Of a DNA stretch of 64,000 nucleotides, positions 36,855 to 52,370 are shown piece after piece. The stretch's first letter is position 1. Each line of letters opens with the position of its first letter. The DNA comes from Alphaproteobacteria bacterium (lineage in GTDB: Bacteria > Pseudomonadota > Alphaproteobacteria > UBA8366): the NCBI GenBank assembly GCA_028281325.1, contig JANQKC010000021.1, positions 62,001 through 126,000 on the forward strand, given 5' to 3'. Position numbers and translations under genes: made by a program. The notes below the pieces were generated by a model that did not search any database, was not told the DNA's origin, and worked only from the letters and a program-made list of their open reading frames with translations.

Positions 36855-37757
36855 TTATAGGCGGCGTGCCGGGTTCTCGGCAAGCAAGTTTTCTGCCTCT
36901 GAAACCGTCTGCTCCGCATCCTGAGCCGTCGCATCTGCTCCAATAAGCTCACAATACTCCGGATGCTCAATAAAGACCGGACCGCCAACCATCACCGCAA
37001 CATCTTCGTTGCGTGAAGATTTCCGAATCCGTTTGATCGCTTTTTCCAATCGGGCGAGCCCCAGCTCGTTTCCGAGCGAAAGACCCACGATCGCAAACCA
37101 CTCCTTATTGACCGTGCTCGCAATATCTTCGTTCGACCTGGGCGATGTCGTTGCGACATCCCAGCTGGCGCGGCGAAGGAATTCGGCCACGATGAAAATG
37201 CCGAACGTGTGTTGCTCGCCCGGCGCCGGAACGAGCAATGCCCGCCGGCCCGGACCCTTATTGTCCTCGCCATAAACAAAATCACGGCTCAACCACCGCA
37301 AGACCTGCTGCAATCGGCCCAAACCCATGGTGACTTCCGCGAAACTACAGCGGTCTTCGACCCACAGGTCGCCCAAATGCCGTGCGGTTGGGGCAAGCAA
37401 ATCCAAAAATAGTTCTTCGACTGAAATGTTCCGTGCGCGGAGCGCCTTAATGTATGCGTTGATAACGTGGTCGTCCTCCTTCACCACGACCTTTGCGAAT
37501 TCCTCGATGTCCGATTGTCCGATCGCCGGCGATTCGTTCGCCTCGGATACTGTCGCATCCGATTCGGCTTTATGGACCATCATCAGGCGGGGAATTATCT
37601 CGCCTTCGATCGTGCTGACGAGATGCTTCTTCAGGCTTTGCGGGTCGCTTACCTCCGCAAAGGTAAGCCGATCGCTATCGTCAAATTGGCTCCAACATTC
37701 TTCGGCCTGCTCGTCGCTTTGCGACTGAGCTATGTGCCTCTCAAGCAATCCAGCCAT
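36855..37757 (-). CDS. aerR: AerR/PpaA-type cobalamin-binding antirepressor
   Basis: 300 residues from ATG 37757, preceded by a strong AAGGGGGA ribosome site; an ATG 12 codons upstream is less likely. N-terminal region (1-85) is variable and acidic. Then comes the helical B12-cap domain (RCSFAEVTMGLGRLQQVLR), and a B12-binding Rossmann domain with PAPGEQHTFG, whose H183 corresponds to the cobalamin-ligating His of Rhodobacter AerR, plus SLGNELGLARLEKAIKRIR and MVGGPVF. AerR/PpaA binds adenosyl- or hydroxocobalamin and modulates PpsR/CrtJ DNA binding in a light-dependent way. Directly upstream of ppsR in an apparent operon. Confidence 0.93.
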   Translation of the reverse strand: MAGLLERHIAQSQSDEQAEECWSQFDDSDRLTFAEVSDPQSLKKHLVSTIEGEIIPRLMMVHKAESDATVSEANESPAIGQSDIEEFAKVVVKEDDHVINAYIKALRARNISVEELFLDLLAPTARHLGDLWVEDRCSFAEVTMGLGRLQQVLRWLSRDFVYGEDNKGPGRRALLVPAPGEQHTFGIFIVAEFLRRASWDVATTSPRSNEDIASTVNKEWFAIVGLSLGNELGLARLEKAIKRIRKSSRNEDVAVMVGGPVFIEHPEYCELIGADATAQDAEQTVSEAENLLAENPARRL

Positions 37758-37842
37758 TGGATTCCCCCTTCTTGGTTCCCTCCAAAACGACAAGCTGTCT
37801 TTACACTTGTCTTATTCTTTGACGTGACCTTAGCAGAGAATC

Positions 37843-37860
37843 TGTCAACTAAAAGAGTCA
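37843..37860 (-). promoter_or_regulatory. Near-consensus PpsR site upstream of aerR
   Basis: TGT-N12-TCA on the plus strand (one mismatch). Read toward aerR it ends in TTGACA, as do the PpsR sites of bchG and bchF, but no good -10 is found at 16-18 nt. It lies 86 nt from the aerR ATG and could allow autoregulation. Confidence 0.35.
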
Positions 37861-37950
37861 TTTTGGAACCAAGACCTGCGGAGAAGCAAAATTTTGCGCC
37901 AATCCGCCCATGAAACTTCCACACGCAATACTCTCGTATCCCTTTCGAAA

Positions 37951-37994
37951 TGTCAAATAATTTGGACTTGTATATATGTCATGTATGATTGACA
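37951..37994 (+). promoter_or_regulatory. Tandem PpsR/CrtJ sites upstream of bchF
   Basis: Site 1 is TGT-N12-ACT at 37951-37968 (one mismatch; TGTCAAATAATTTGGACT). Site 2 is TGTCATGTATGATTGACA at 37977-37994, a perfect TGT-N12-ACA. They are exactly 8 bp apart, as in cooperative CrtJ operators, and site 2 ends in the bchF -35 hexamer. Confidence 0.8.
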
Positions 37995-38017
37995 GTTCAG
38001 GATAACACCTCTAAATT
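37989..38017 (+). promoter_or_regulatory. Predicted sigma-70 promoter of the bchF operon
   Basis: TTGACA (37989-37994), 17-nt spacer, TAAATT (38012-38017). The start of transcription would be near 38024, about 28 nt before the small ORF at 38052. The same layout of PpsR site, -35 and 17-nt spacer occurs at bchG. Confidence 0.65.
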
Positions 38018-38051
38018 TGTTGAAACAGCAGGCATCTGCGAAGGGACGACA

Positions 38052-38167
38052 ATGGCTTATCGGCGCACGTCCGTTGATTTTGGAGAGAGTTTTCCCGGGA
38101 TTCTCATCGCGACACCCGCCAACCGTCAGCCAGGCGCCACGCAGCAAGCCGAACAGGGAGGTGTCAA

Positions 38168-38171
<4 letters not shown>
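38052..38171 (+). CDS. Putative 39-residue leader peptide coupled to bchF
   Basis: ATG 38052 is preceded by AAGGGA at 38041-38046, a good ribosome site, and the frame ends at a TGA that overlaps the bchF ATG (ATGA). It is the first ORF after the predicted bchF promoter. The peptide begins MAYRRTSVDFGESFPGI and ends QQAEQGGVK; it has no TM segment and resembles no family I know. It may be a real small protein, or a leader whose translation opens the bchF ribosome site, which lies inside its last codons. Conservation was not testable here. Confidence 0.45.
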
Positions 38172-40065
<1,894 letters not shown>

Positions 40066-40067
40066 GC

Positions 40068-41589
40068 ATGCAATTGACGCTCTGGACATACGAAGGTCCC
40101 CCGCATATCGGCGCGATGCGCATCGCCACCTCGATGGACGACGTGCATTTGGTCCTTCACGCGCCGCAGGGCGATACCTACGCGGACCTGCTGTTCACGA
40201 TGATCGAACGCCGCAAGAAGCGGCCGCCGGTGACCTACACCACTTTCCAGTCCCGCGACCTCGGCGGCGACACGGCGCAACTGGTCAAAGACACGATCCA
40301 GGAAGCCTACGACCGATTCCAGCCGAAGACCCTGCTCGTCGGCGAGTCCTGCACCGCGGAACTCATTCAGGATCAACCGGGTTCCCTCGCCAAAGGCATG
40401 GGCATCACGGTTCCGGTCGTTCCGCTGGAGTTGCCGGCCTACTCGCGCAAGGAGAATTGGGGCGCCAGCGAGACTCTTTACCACCTGACTCGCAAGCTGC
40501 TGTCGCCCATGGCGACAGCCACAGGTTCCGCCCAATCGCCCACCCCCGAGGGTCGACGTCCAAGGGCGAACCTGTTGGGCCCATCCGCCTTGGGCTTCCG
40601 CTGCCGCGACGATGTGATAGAGATCACGCGGTTGTTGCAGAGCGTCGGCGTCGACATCAACGTTGTCGCACCAGAAGGCGCCACGCCGGACGACTTCGTC
40701 CGTATTCCGGACGCGGACTTCAATGTCTGCCTTTACCCCGAGGTCGCCGCGACCACCTGCAAGTGGCTCGAACGGACGTTCAAGCAGCCGTTCACCAAGA
40801 CGGTTCCGATCGGCGTCGGCGCGACCCGCGATTTCCTGCAGGAAATTTCTTCGATTGCCGGGGTCGACGTGGCCCATGCGCTCGCCCCATCCGAGTCGCA
40901 GCTTCCCTGGTATTCCCGGTCCATCGATTCCACGTATCTCACCGGGAAGCGCGTCTTTATCTTCGGCGACGCGACGCATGCGGTCGCGGCGGCGCGGATC
41001 GCCCAGGACGAGCTCGGGTTCACGATCGCCGGTCTTGGTACCTATAGCCGCGAATTCGCACGCGACATTCGGGCCGCGGCGGAACGATACGGCGTCACGC
41101 CGCTGATCACCGACGAATATCTGGAAGTCGAAGCGGCGATCGCCGAGGTCCAGCCGGAACTCGTGCTCGGCACGCAGATGGAGCGGCACATCGCCAAGCG
41201 GCTCGGCATTGCGTGCGCCGTCATCTCGACCCCGATCCACGTGGAAGACTGCCCGGCCCGATACGCGCCGCAGATGGGCTACGAGGGCGCCAACGTCATT
41301 TTCGACACCTGGGTCCACCCCCTGATGATGGGACTGGAGGAGCATCTGCTGGCGATGTTCCGCGACGATTTTGAGTTCAACGACACCGCCGTCGCCTCGC
41401 ACTTGGGACCGGCCGAGCGACCGGCCGAAACGCCCGCGGCGGCAGACGCGGACGCCCCGCTGCGATGGGCGGAAGACGCGGAAAGAGAACTCAGCAAAAT
41501 CCCCTTCTTCGTTCGCGGGAAAGCCCGCCGCAACACCGAGAGCTTCGCCGCAGAACGCGGAATCCACACCGTAACAATAGACACGCTTT

Positions 41590-41618
<29 letters not shown>
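40068..41618 (+). CDS. bchB: Light-independent protochlorophyllide reductase subunit B
   Basis: 516 residues. NifK-like partner of BchN. D36 (HAPQGD) is the unusual aspartate ligand of the NB-cluster in this enzyme family and is present. The opening [20 protein letters not shown] and [20 protein letters not shown] are canonical. The C-terminal part has the helical extension ending [10 protein letters not shown], which covers the substrate site. A Pro/Gly/Ser-rich loop ([19 protein letters not shown]) near residue 150 is where lengths vary. The last 29 bp overlap bchH. Confidence 0.97.
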
Positions 41619-46216
<4,598 letters not shown>

Positions 46217-46217
<1 letters not shown>

Positions 46218-46921
46218 TGCCAAGCGCAACCTACCAAGAGCGGCGCGGTCAACTCGAAACCTATTTCGATAGGACAGCGTCCGAGGCGTGGACCCGGCTC
46301 ACGTCGGACGCGCCGGTCAGCCGGATTCGCGCCACCGTTCGGGCCGGTCGCGATGCGATGCGGCAAACGCTGTTGGACCAACTGCCGGACTCGTTGGAAG
46401 GCCGGCGCGTGCTCGACGCCGGATGCGGCACGGGCGCCTTCGCAATCGAGGCGGCGCGGCGCGGCGCCGTGGTCACGGCAATCGACATCTCGCCGTCGCT
46501 GATCGACATCGCCCGCAAGCGCATGCCGGCGACACTGGGTCCCGGCAGCATCGATTTTCACGTCGGCGATATGCTGGACCCGACGCTCGGCGAATTCGAC
46601 CACGTCATCGCCATGGATTCGTTGATCCATTATCAGGCCGACGACATCGTCCGGATCGTCACCGCCTTCGCGGAACGAACGGCGCGCTCGATCCACCTTA
46701 CCTTCGCGCCGAAAACGCCGGCCCTGGCCGTGATGCACGCCGTCGGCCGTCTCATTCCGCATCGGGAACACCGCGCGCCCGCGATCCAACCGGTCAGCGA
46801 ACGGGACCTCCGCGCCCTGATCCGCGACGAACGGGCGCTTGCCGCCTGGCGGCCGATGGAGTCGCGCCGCATTTCCAGCGGGTTCTACACCTCGCAGGCT
46901 TTGGAGCTGAACGCCGCATGA
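46217..46921 (+). CDS. bchM: Mg-protoporphyrin IX O-methyltransferase BchM
   Basis: 234 residues from ATG 46217. SAM-dependent enzyme methylating the C13 propionate of Mg-protoporphyrin IX. SAM motif I is VLDAGCGTGAFAIEAARRGA, followed by VTAIDISPSLIDIARKRMP and DHVIAMDSLIHYQADDI. The N-terminal QERRGQLETYFDRTASEAWT is the family opening. It precedes the cyclase step (acsF downstream). ATGA overlap with lhaA. Confidence 0.96.
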
Positions 46922-48351
46922 GACGGATGAACGACAGGCTGGCGAACGAATGGCGCCGCGTCGGGATGCGGTTCCTGCCGTTCGCCGATGCCGCGACCAC
47001 CGAGCTGCCGCTCGGGCGCTTGCTGCGTCTGTCGTTGTTCCAAGTTTCCGTCGGCATGGCGTTAGTCCTGCTGAACGGCACGCTCAACCGGGTGATGATC
47101 GTTGAACTCAACGTGCCAACCACGCTGGTGGCGCTGATGGTCTCGCTGCCGCTGCTCGTCGCGCCCTTCCGCGCCTTCATCGGGTTCCGGTCCGACACGC
47201 ACAAGTCTTTCCTCGGCTGGAAGCGGGTCCCCTATATCTGGATGGGAACCCTGCTGCAGTTCGGCGGGTTGGCGATCATGCCTTTCGCGCTCTTGATCCT
47301 GTCCGGCGACACGCACGGCCCGGCCATCACCGGCTACCTGGGCGCCGCGCTCGCCTTCATTCTGGTCGGCGCCGGCATGCACATCACGCAAACGGCCGGG
47401 CTGGCGCTGGCCACCGATTTGGCGCCGCAAGACGCGCGTCCTCGGGTTGTCGCCCTTCTCTATGTGATGCTACTGGTCGGCATGCTCGGCAGTTCGCTGA
47501 TCTTCGGCGCGCTTCTGACGGATTTCTCGCAGATCAAGTTGATCCAGGTCGTGCAAGGCGCGGCCGTCGTTACTTTCCTGCTCAACCTCGCCGCGCTCTG
47601 GAAGCAGGAAGCGCGCAACCCCGCCGAAACGGCGCATGACAAGACCTACCCGAGCTTCGGCGAGTGCTGGCGCGCATTTACCGACACCGGGCGGTCGAAA
47701 CGGCTCTTGGTCGCGGTCGGCCTCGGCACCGCCGCGTTCAGCATGCAGGACATCCTGCTCGAACCCTATGGCGGCCAGATCTTCAACATGTCCGTTTCGA
47801 TGACGACGCTTCTCACCGCGATCCTCGCGCTGGGCACGCTGGCCGCCTTCGCGCTGACGGCGCGGATGTTGCGCCGGGGGACGGACCCGTTTCGTCTTGC
47901 CGCTTCCGGCGCGACCGTCGGGCTCGCGGCCTTCTCGGCCTTGATCCTCGCCGCGCCGCTGGACTCGGTCATGCTTCTGCAGCTCGGGACGGCCTTGATT
48001 GGATTCGGCGGCGGCATGTTCGCGGTCGGCATGCTCACCGCCGCAATGGATTTGGCCGACAAAACACAAGTCGGCCTGACTCTCGGCGCCTGGGGAGCGG
48101 TGCAGGCATCCGCCGCCGGCATCGGGATCGCCTTGGGCGGCGCCATTCGCGACATCGTCGGGTCGCTCGCGGCGAGCGGAAGGCTCGGAACGACGTTATC
48201 CGACCCCGCCGTCGGATACGCCGCCGTTTATCACATCGAAATTGCGCTGCTGTTCATCACCTTGGTGGCGGTCGGTCCGCTCGTCCGGCGCGCCGCCCGC
48301 AAAGAGTACGCGGCGCCATCCAAGTTCGGCTTGGCCCAGTTTCCGGGCTAG
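46918..48351 (+). CDS. lhaA: LhaA, PucC-family light-harvesting 1 assembly factor
   Basis: 477 residues from ATG 46918; a second ATG three codons on is possible. Twelve-TM PucC-family protein needed in Rhodobacter for LH1 assembly. Landmarks: LLRLSLFQVSVGMALVLLNG, TLNRVMIVELNVPTTLVALM, FIGFRSDTHKSFLGWKRVPY, MQDILLEPYGGQIFNMSVS and GLTLGAWGAVQASAAGIGIA. Position between bchM and puhA is the conserved alphaproteobacterial order. Confidence 0.95.
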   Translation: MRRMNDRLANEWRRVGMRFLPFADAATTELPLGRLLRLSLFQVSVGMALVLLNGTLNRVMIVELNVPTTLVALMVSLPLLVAPFRAFIGFRSDTHKSFLGWKRVPYIWMGTLLQFGGLAIMPFALLILSGDTHGPAITGYLGAALAFILVGAGMHITQTAGLALATDLAPQDARPRVVALLYVMLLVGMLGSSLIFGALLTDFSQIKLIQVVQGAAVVTFLLNLAALWKQEARNPAETAHDKTYPSFGECWRAFTDTGRSKRLLVAVGLGTAAFSMQDILLEPYGGQIFNMSVSMTTLLTAILALGTLAAFALTARMLRRGTDPFRLAASGATVGLAAFSALILAAPLDSVMLLQLGTALIGFGGGMFAVGMLTAAMDLADKTQVGLTLGAWGAVQASAAGIGIALGGAIRDIVGSLAASGRLGTTLSDPAVGYAAVYHIEIALLFITLVAVGPLVRRAARKEYAAPSKFGLAQFPG

Positions 48352-48375
48352 CCGGCAGACTATGGAGTAAGAACT

Positions 48376-49152
48376 ATGGAAGCCGGGGCAATCACAAGCT
48401 ACTTCGACGTCGCGCAGGTCACGCTGTACGCATTTTGGATCTTTTTCGCCGGCCTGATCATCTATCTCCGCCGGGAGGATAAGCGCGAGGGATATCCGCT
48501 CGAATCCGATCGGTCGGCGAATGTGCCGGTCATCGGCTTTCCAACCGTGCCGGAGCCGAAATCCTTCAAGTTGCCGCATGGCGGTACCGTGTACGCGCCG
48601 AACGGTGAGAAGGATTCCCGGCCGATCCATGCGATCCCCATGGCCCCCTGGCCCGGCGCGCCGTTGGAACCGACGGGCAACCCCATGGTCGACGCGGTCG
48701 GGCCGGCCGCCTACGCGGAGCGGGCGAATGTCGCCGATTTGGCCCATGACGGCGAACCGAAAATCGTTCCCTTGCGCGTCGCCACCGACTTCTCGCTCGA
48801 TCCGCGCGATCCGAACCCGATCGGCATGCTGGTCTACGGGGACGACGGAAAAGCGGGTGGCCGAGTCCGGGACGCGTGGGTCGACCGGTCGGAATACATC
48901 TTGCGGTATTACGAAGTCGAGGTTCCGACCGAGACCGGGTCGGTGATGGTGCTGCTGCCGACCCCGATGTCGAATGTCGACCGTGGGCTCGACCGGGTTA
49001 AGGTCAAATCGATCCTGTCGCACCAGTTCGCCGATGTTCCGAAACTCGCGAATCCGGATCAAGTCACGCTTCTCGAGGAAGACAAGATCACCGCGTATTA
49101 CGGCGGCGGGCAACTCTATGCCACGCCGGAGCGGGCGGAGCCGCTGATATGA
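48376..49152 (+). CDS. puhA: Photosynthetic reaction centre H subunit PuhA
   Basis: 258 residues. One N-terminal TM helix (about 12-32, VAQVTLYAFWIFFAGLIIYL) followed by REDKREGYPLESD and a cytoplasmic PRC-barrel domain with PRDPNPIGMLVYGDDGKAGG and the C-terminal ITAYYGGGQLYATPERAEPL. It caps the L/M core and shapes proton delivery to QB. A GGAGTAAGAACT ribosome region precedes it; its stop overlaps puhB by 4 bp. Confidence 0.97.
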   Translation: MEAGAITSYFDVAQVTLYAFWIFFAGLIIYLRREDKREGYPLESDRSANVPVIGFPTVPEPKSFKLPHGGTVYAPNGEKDSRPIHAIPMAPWPGAPLEPTGNPMVDAVGPAAYAERANVADLAHDGEPKIVPLRVATDFSLDPRDPNPIGMLVYGDDGKAGGRVRDAWVDRSEYILRYYEVEVPTETGSVMVLLPTPMSNVDRGLDRVKVKSILSHQFADVPKLANPDQVTLLEEDKITAYYGGGQLYATPERAEPLI

Positions 49153-49817
49153 GGGAGCACGACTCGGAACCGGTCCACGGGCTGCCCGAAAACCTGCCGA
49201 CCGGCGAGCGCATCCTCTGGCAGGGCGGGCCGCATTGGATGGCGGTCGCGCGACGCGCCTTGCATGTCCGGAAAATCGCCGTCTATTTCGGGCTGCTGGT
49301 CGCCTGGCGGATCATCGCCGGCATTTCGGACGGTGACGCCATCGGCGCGATCGCCTTTTCCATGGCGGGGTTGCTGCTGCTGGCGGGCGCCGCGATCGGC
49401 ATCCTGCTGGGGATCGGCTACCTGATCGCGCGGACGACGGTCTATACGATCACCAACCAACGCCTGGTGATGCGGTTCGGCATCGCCATGCCCATGACGT
49501 TCAATCTTCCCTTTAACGCGATGAGCAGCGCCGACGCCAAGCTCTACGCCGACGGAACGGGCGACATTTCGGTTTCCCTCAACACGGAAGACCGGATTTC
49601 CTACCTCGTCCTGTGGCCGCACGCGCGCCCGTGGCAGGTTTCGAACCCGCAGCCGATGCTCCGCGTCGTACCGGACGCATCTACCGTGGCCGAAACGCTT
49701 GCCACCGCCCTGACCGCGAACAAAGGCGCCCAGGCCGTGCCGGCGCGTGAGACCCGGACCTGCTCCCATGACCCCGCGCCGCGCGTCGCGGCATCCGTCG
49801 CAACCGTCGCGTCGTAG
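49149..49817 (+). CDS. puhB: Reaction-centre assembly protein PuhB
   Basis: 222 residues. Membrane protein with a PH-like (bPH2) domain: GLPENLPTGERILWQGGPHW at the start, TM pairs at about 37-60 and 68-95, then RTTVYTITNQRLVMRFGIAM and the C-terminal repeat of PH strands. It promotes reaction-centre assembly in Rhodobacter. The C-terminus is Ala/Thr-rich and poorly conserved. It starts at the ATGA overlap with puhA. Confidence 0.94.
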   Translation: MREHDSEPVHGLPENLPTGERILWQGGPHWMAVARRALHVRKIAVYFGLLVAWRIIAGISDGDAIGAIAFSMAGLLLLAGAAIGILLGIGYLIARTTVYTITNQRLVMRFGIAMPMTFNLPFNAMSSADAKLYADGTGDISVSLNTEDRISYLVLWPHARPWQVSNPQPMLRVVPDASTVAETLATALTANKGAQAVPARETRTCSHDPAPRVAASVATVAS

Positions 49818-49829
49818 GAGGACGCTCAG

Positions 49830-50339
49830 ATGAGCAATCCATTCGAAGACCGCCCCTTTCCCCGAGGCGCCCTTATCAGCGCCGCCGCGCTTGTCGGATT
49901 CGCCTTGGTCGCAACGACCGTCGCCCGCTACGGCGACGTCGGAACGGTCAAAGTGGAGGCCAGCACACCCGTCGTGAGCCGCGATCTGCACTTTCAGGAT
50001 CGGGCCGACGGGGCGGTTGTCGTTGTATCCGTGCCGGACGGCGAAACGATACAGGTGCTCGCGCCCGGCTCGAACAACTTTATCCGCGGCGTGCTGCGCG
50101 GCCTGGTTCGCGAGCGGCAGCTCCATGAGGTCGGTCAACAGCCGCACTTCAGATTGACGCGCTGGGCCGACGGCCGCATTTCGCTGCATGACACGGCGAC
50201 CGGTCGCGACATCGAACTCGACGCATTCGGACCGACCAACGCCGGCGCCTTCGCGAGTCTGCTTCCGAATTTATCGGCGAAGACCGAGACGCAGACCGTT
50301 CAACAATCCGCCGAAGTAACGACGAGGAGTGCACGATGA
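49830..50339 (+). CDS. puhC: Photosynthetic complex assembly protein PuhC
   Basis: 169 residues. One N-terminal TM helix (about 11-30, [20 protein letters not shown]) and a periplasmic domain with [39 protein letters not shown] and [20 protein letters not shown]. PuhC aids LH1-RC assembly. It lies 12 bp after puhB and overlaps acsF by 4 bp. Confidence 0.92.
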   Translation: MSNPFEDRPFPRGALISAAALVGFALVATTVARYGDVGTVKVEASTPVVSRDLHFQDRADGAVVVVSVPDGETIQVLAPGSNNFIRGVLRGLVRERQLHEVGQQPHFRLTRWADGRISLHDTATGRDIELDAFGPTNAGAFASLLPNLSAKTETQTVQQSAEVTTRSAR

Positions 50340-51400
50340 ACGCAATCACAGTCGACGATTCAAGCATCGATTCAACCGAAGTCGCCAAGCAGGACACGAT
50401 CCTGAGCCCGCATTTCTACACGACCGACTTCGACGCGATGGACCGCGTGGACGTCGATCCCGTCCGGGCGGAATGGGACAAGATGATGGACGAGTTCCGG
50501 AGCGACTCGAATGTCGACCATTTCCAGCGCGGCGACGAATTCGATGCCGAGATACAGGAACTGCCGCCGGCGCTTCGCGAGGAATTCATCAACTTCCTCA
50601 TCAGTTCGGTGACGTCCGAATACTCGGGCTGCGTGCTGTATGCGGACATCATGAAGAAAGTTTCGAACCCGGATATCAAGGAACTCATGGCGCTCATGAG
50701 CCGGGACGAATCCCGCCACGCCAACTTCATCAACCGGTCCCTCAAGGATTTCGGTCTCGGCGTCGACCTGCACCAACTGCGGTCCGAAAAGAAATACAAG
50801 TACTTCGCGCCGAAATTCATCTTCTATGCGACCTATCTGTCCGAGAAGATCGGCTATGCGCGCTACATCACGATCTTCCGCCAGCTTGAGCGGCACCCGG
50901 AGAAGCGGTTCCACCCGATCTTCCGGTGGTTCGAAAGATGGTGCAACGACGAGTTCCGCCACGGCGAGGCCTTCGCCCTGATCATGCGGGCGGACCCCAA
51001 GCTGCTGAAAGGGCGCAACAAGCTGTGGATCCGCTTCTTCCAGCTTGCCGTTTTCGCGACGATGTTCGTGCGCGACCATAAGCGGCCGGAATTGCACGCG
51101 GCCTTCGGCTTCGATGCGACGGATTACGATTTCCAGGTGTTTCGGATCACGACCGAGATTTCGCGTCAGGTTTTCCCTGTCACCCTGGACATCGACAATC
51201 CCCGATTCCGCAACGGCCTGCAGCGGCTGCACCGCCTGTCCCTCATGAGCGACGACGCGAAAGCCCAAGGCGGCGTCGTCGGCCGGTTGAAATGGCTGGG
51301 CTGCGGCGCGGCGAGCGCCCTGACCTTTGCAGGCTTGTACATGCTGCCGGCGAAACATGAAGCGCTGCCGAAGGAAATCCGCGTGGCGCCCGCTTGGTAG
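50336..51400 (+). CDS. acsF: Mg-protoporphyrin IX monomethyl ester aerobic cyclase AcsF
   Basis: 354 residues. O2-dependent diiron enzyme forming the isocyclic ring E. Diiron ligands lie in [16 protein letters not shown] (E95), DESRH (124-128) and NDEFRH (204-209). The presence of acsF means bacteriochlorophyll can be made with oxygen; the anaerobic bchE is not in this window. It overlaps puhC by 4 bp and is followed 29 bp later by puhE. Confidence 0.97.
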   Translation: MNAITVDDSSIDSTEVAKQDTILSPHFYTTDFDAMDRVDVDPVRAEWDKMMDEFRSDSNVDHFQRGDEFDAEIQELPPALREEFINFLISSVTSEYSGCVLYADIMKKVSNPDIKELMALMSRDESRHANFINRSLKDFGLGVDLHQLRSEKKYKYFAPKFIFYATYLSEKIGYARYITIFRQLERHPEKRFHPIFRWFERWCNDEFRHGEAFALIMRADPKLLKGRNKLWIRFFQLAVFATMFVRDHKRPELHAAFGFDATDYDFQVFRITTEISRQVFPVTLDIDNPRFRNGLQRLHRLSLMSDDAKAQGGVVGRLKWLGCGAASALTFAGLYMLPAKHEALPKEIRVAPAW

Positions 51401-51429
51401 CCGCGCGATAACGGAGGAGCCCGCGCCTG

Positions 51430-52293
51430 ATGGTGCAGTATCTTTATCCCGTCCTGTTCGCTCTCTTTATCTGGTGGTTCAGCACCGGACTGATCCTCTA
51501 TCTGGACGGGCTCCCGAAGCGCACGATCCGTTGGAGCATGCTCGGCGCCACGTCGCTGTTGGCGCTGGCGGTCGTCGGTCTCGTGGCTATCCGATCGGAC
51601 ATGACCGTGATGGGCGCTTATATCGGCTTTGCGTCCGGCATCGTCATCTGGGGATGGCACGAGATCACCTTCCTCATGGGATTGGTGACCGGCCCGAACA
51701 AAGGACCCTGCCCGGCGGATTGCCGCGGATGGCGCCGCTTCATCACCGCGACGCGGACGCTGATCTATCACGAGATCGCACTCTTCGTGACCGCCATAGC
51801 GCTGATCGCCATCACATGGGACGCGGCCAACCAGGTCGGGACATGGACATTCGTCATCCTGTGGGTCATGCGGTTAAGCACGAAGCTGAACGTCTTCTTG
51901 GGCGTGCCCAACATCACGGAGAGCTTCCTTCCCGAACAACTGCATCATTTGAAGAGTTACTTTTCGCGCCGCCCCATGAACCTGCTGTTCCCGGTCTCGG
52001 TGACCGCATCGACGGGGACCGCGATAGCCTTGGCAGCGGCGGCCTCGAACGCGGCCGCCGGTCCTGCCGAAGCGGCCGGCTTCACTTTTCTTGCGACGCT
52101 CATGACCCTGGCGGTTCTGGAACACTGGTTCCTGGTCCTGCCGATCCCGGTGGAAAACCTCTGGCGCTGGGGCATGCGGTCGCACGCCGTTGCCGAGCCC
52201 GACAAAATTCCGCGGCCGCACGCGCGCCATCCTAAAGAAACAAACGCCGACATGGGGGCAACCCTACTCAACCCGACGAAATCGCAGGTCTGA
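51430..52293 (+). CDS. puhE: PuhE, DUF3623 photosynthetic complex assembly membrane protein
   Basis: 287 residues with about seven TM helices. Opening LYPVLFALFIWWFSTGLILY, then MGLVTGPNKGPCPADCRGWR, STKLNVFLGVPNITESFLPE and ENLWRWGMRSHA are characteristic of PuhE. Loss in Rhodobacter changes reaction-centre and bacteriochlorophyll levels; the mechanism is unknown. It sits between acsF and hemA as in many alphaproteobacteria. An AGGAG ribosome site precedes the ATG. Confidence 0.93.
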   Translation: MVQYLYPVLFALFIWWFSTGLILYLDGLPKRTIRWSMLGATSLLALAVVGLVAIRSDMTVMGAYIGFASGIVIWGWHEITFLMGLVTGPNKGPCPADCRGWRRFITATRTLIYHEIALFVTAIALIAITWDAANQVGTWTFVILWVMRLSTKLNVFLGVPNITESFLPEQLHHLKSYFSRRPMNLLFPVSVTASTGTAIALAAAASNAAAGPAEAAGFTFLATLMTLAVLEHWFLVLPIPVENLWRWGMRSHAVAEPDKIPRPHARHPKETNADMGATLLNPTKSQV

Positions 52294-52370
52294 CCGTGGA
52301 GCACCGATTCCCGACGTCAAAAAAGAACACCAAAGCCTGAATTGGCACCGTGAACCGATAGGAGGAAAAA

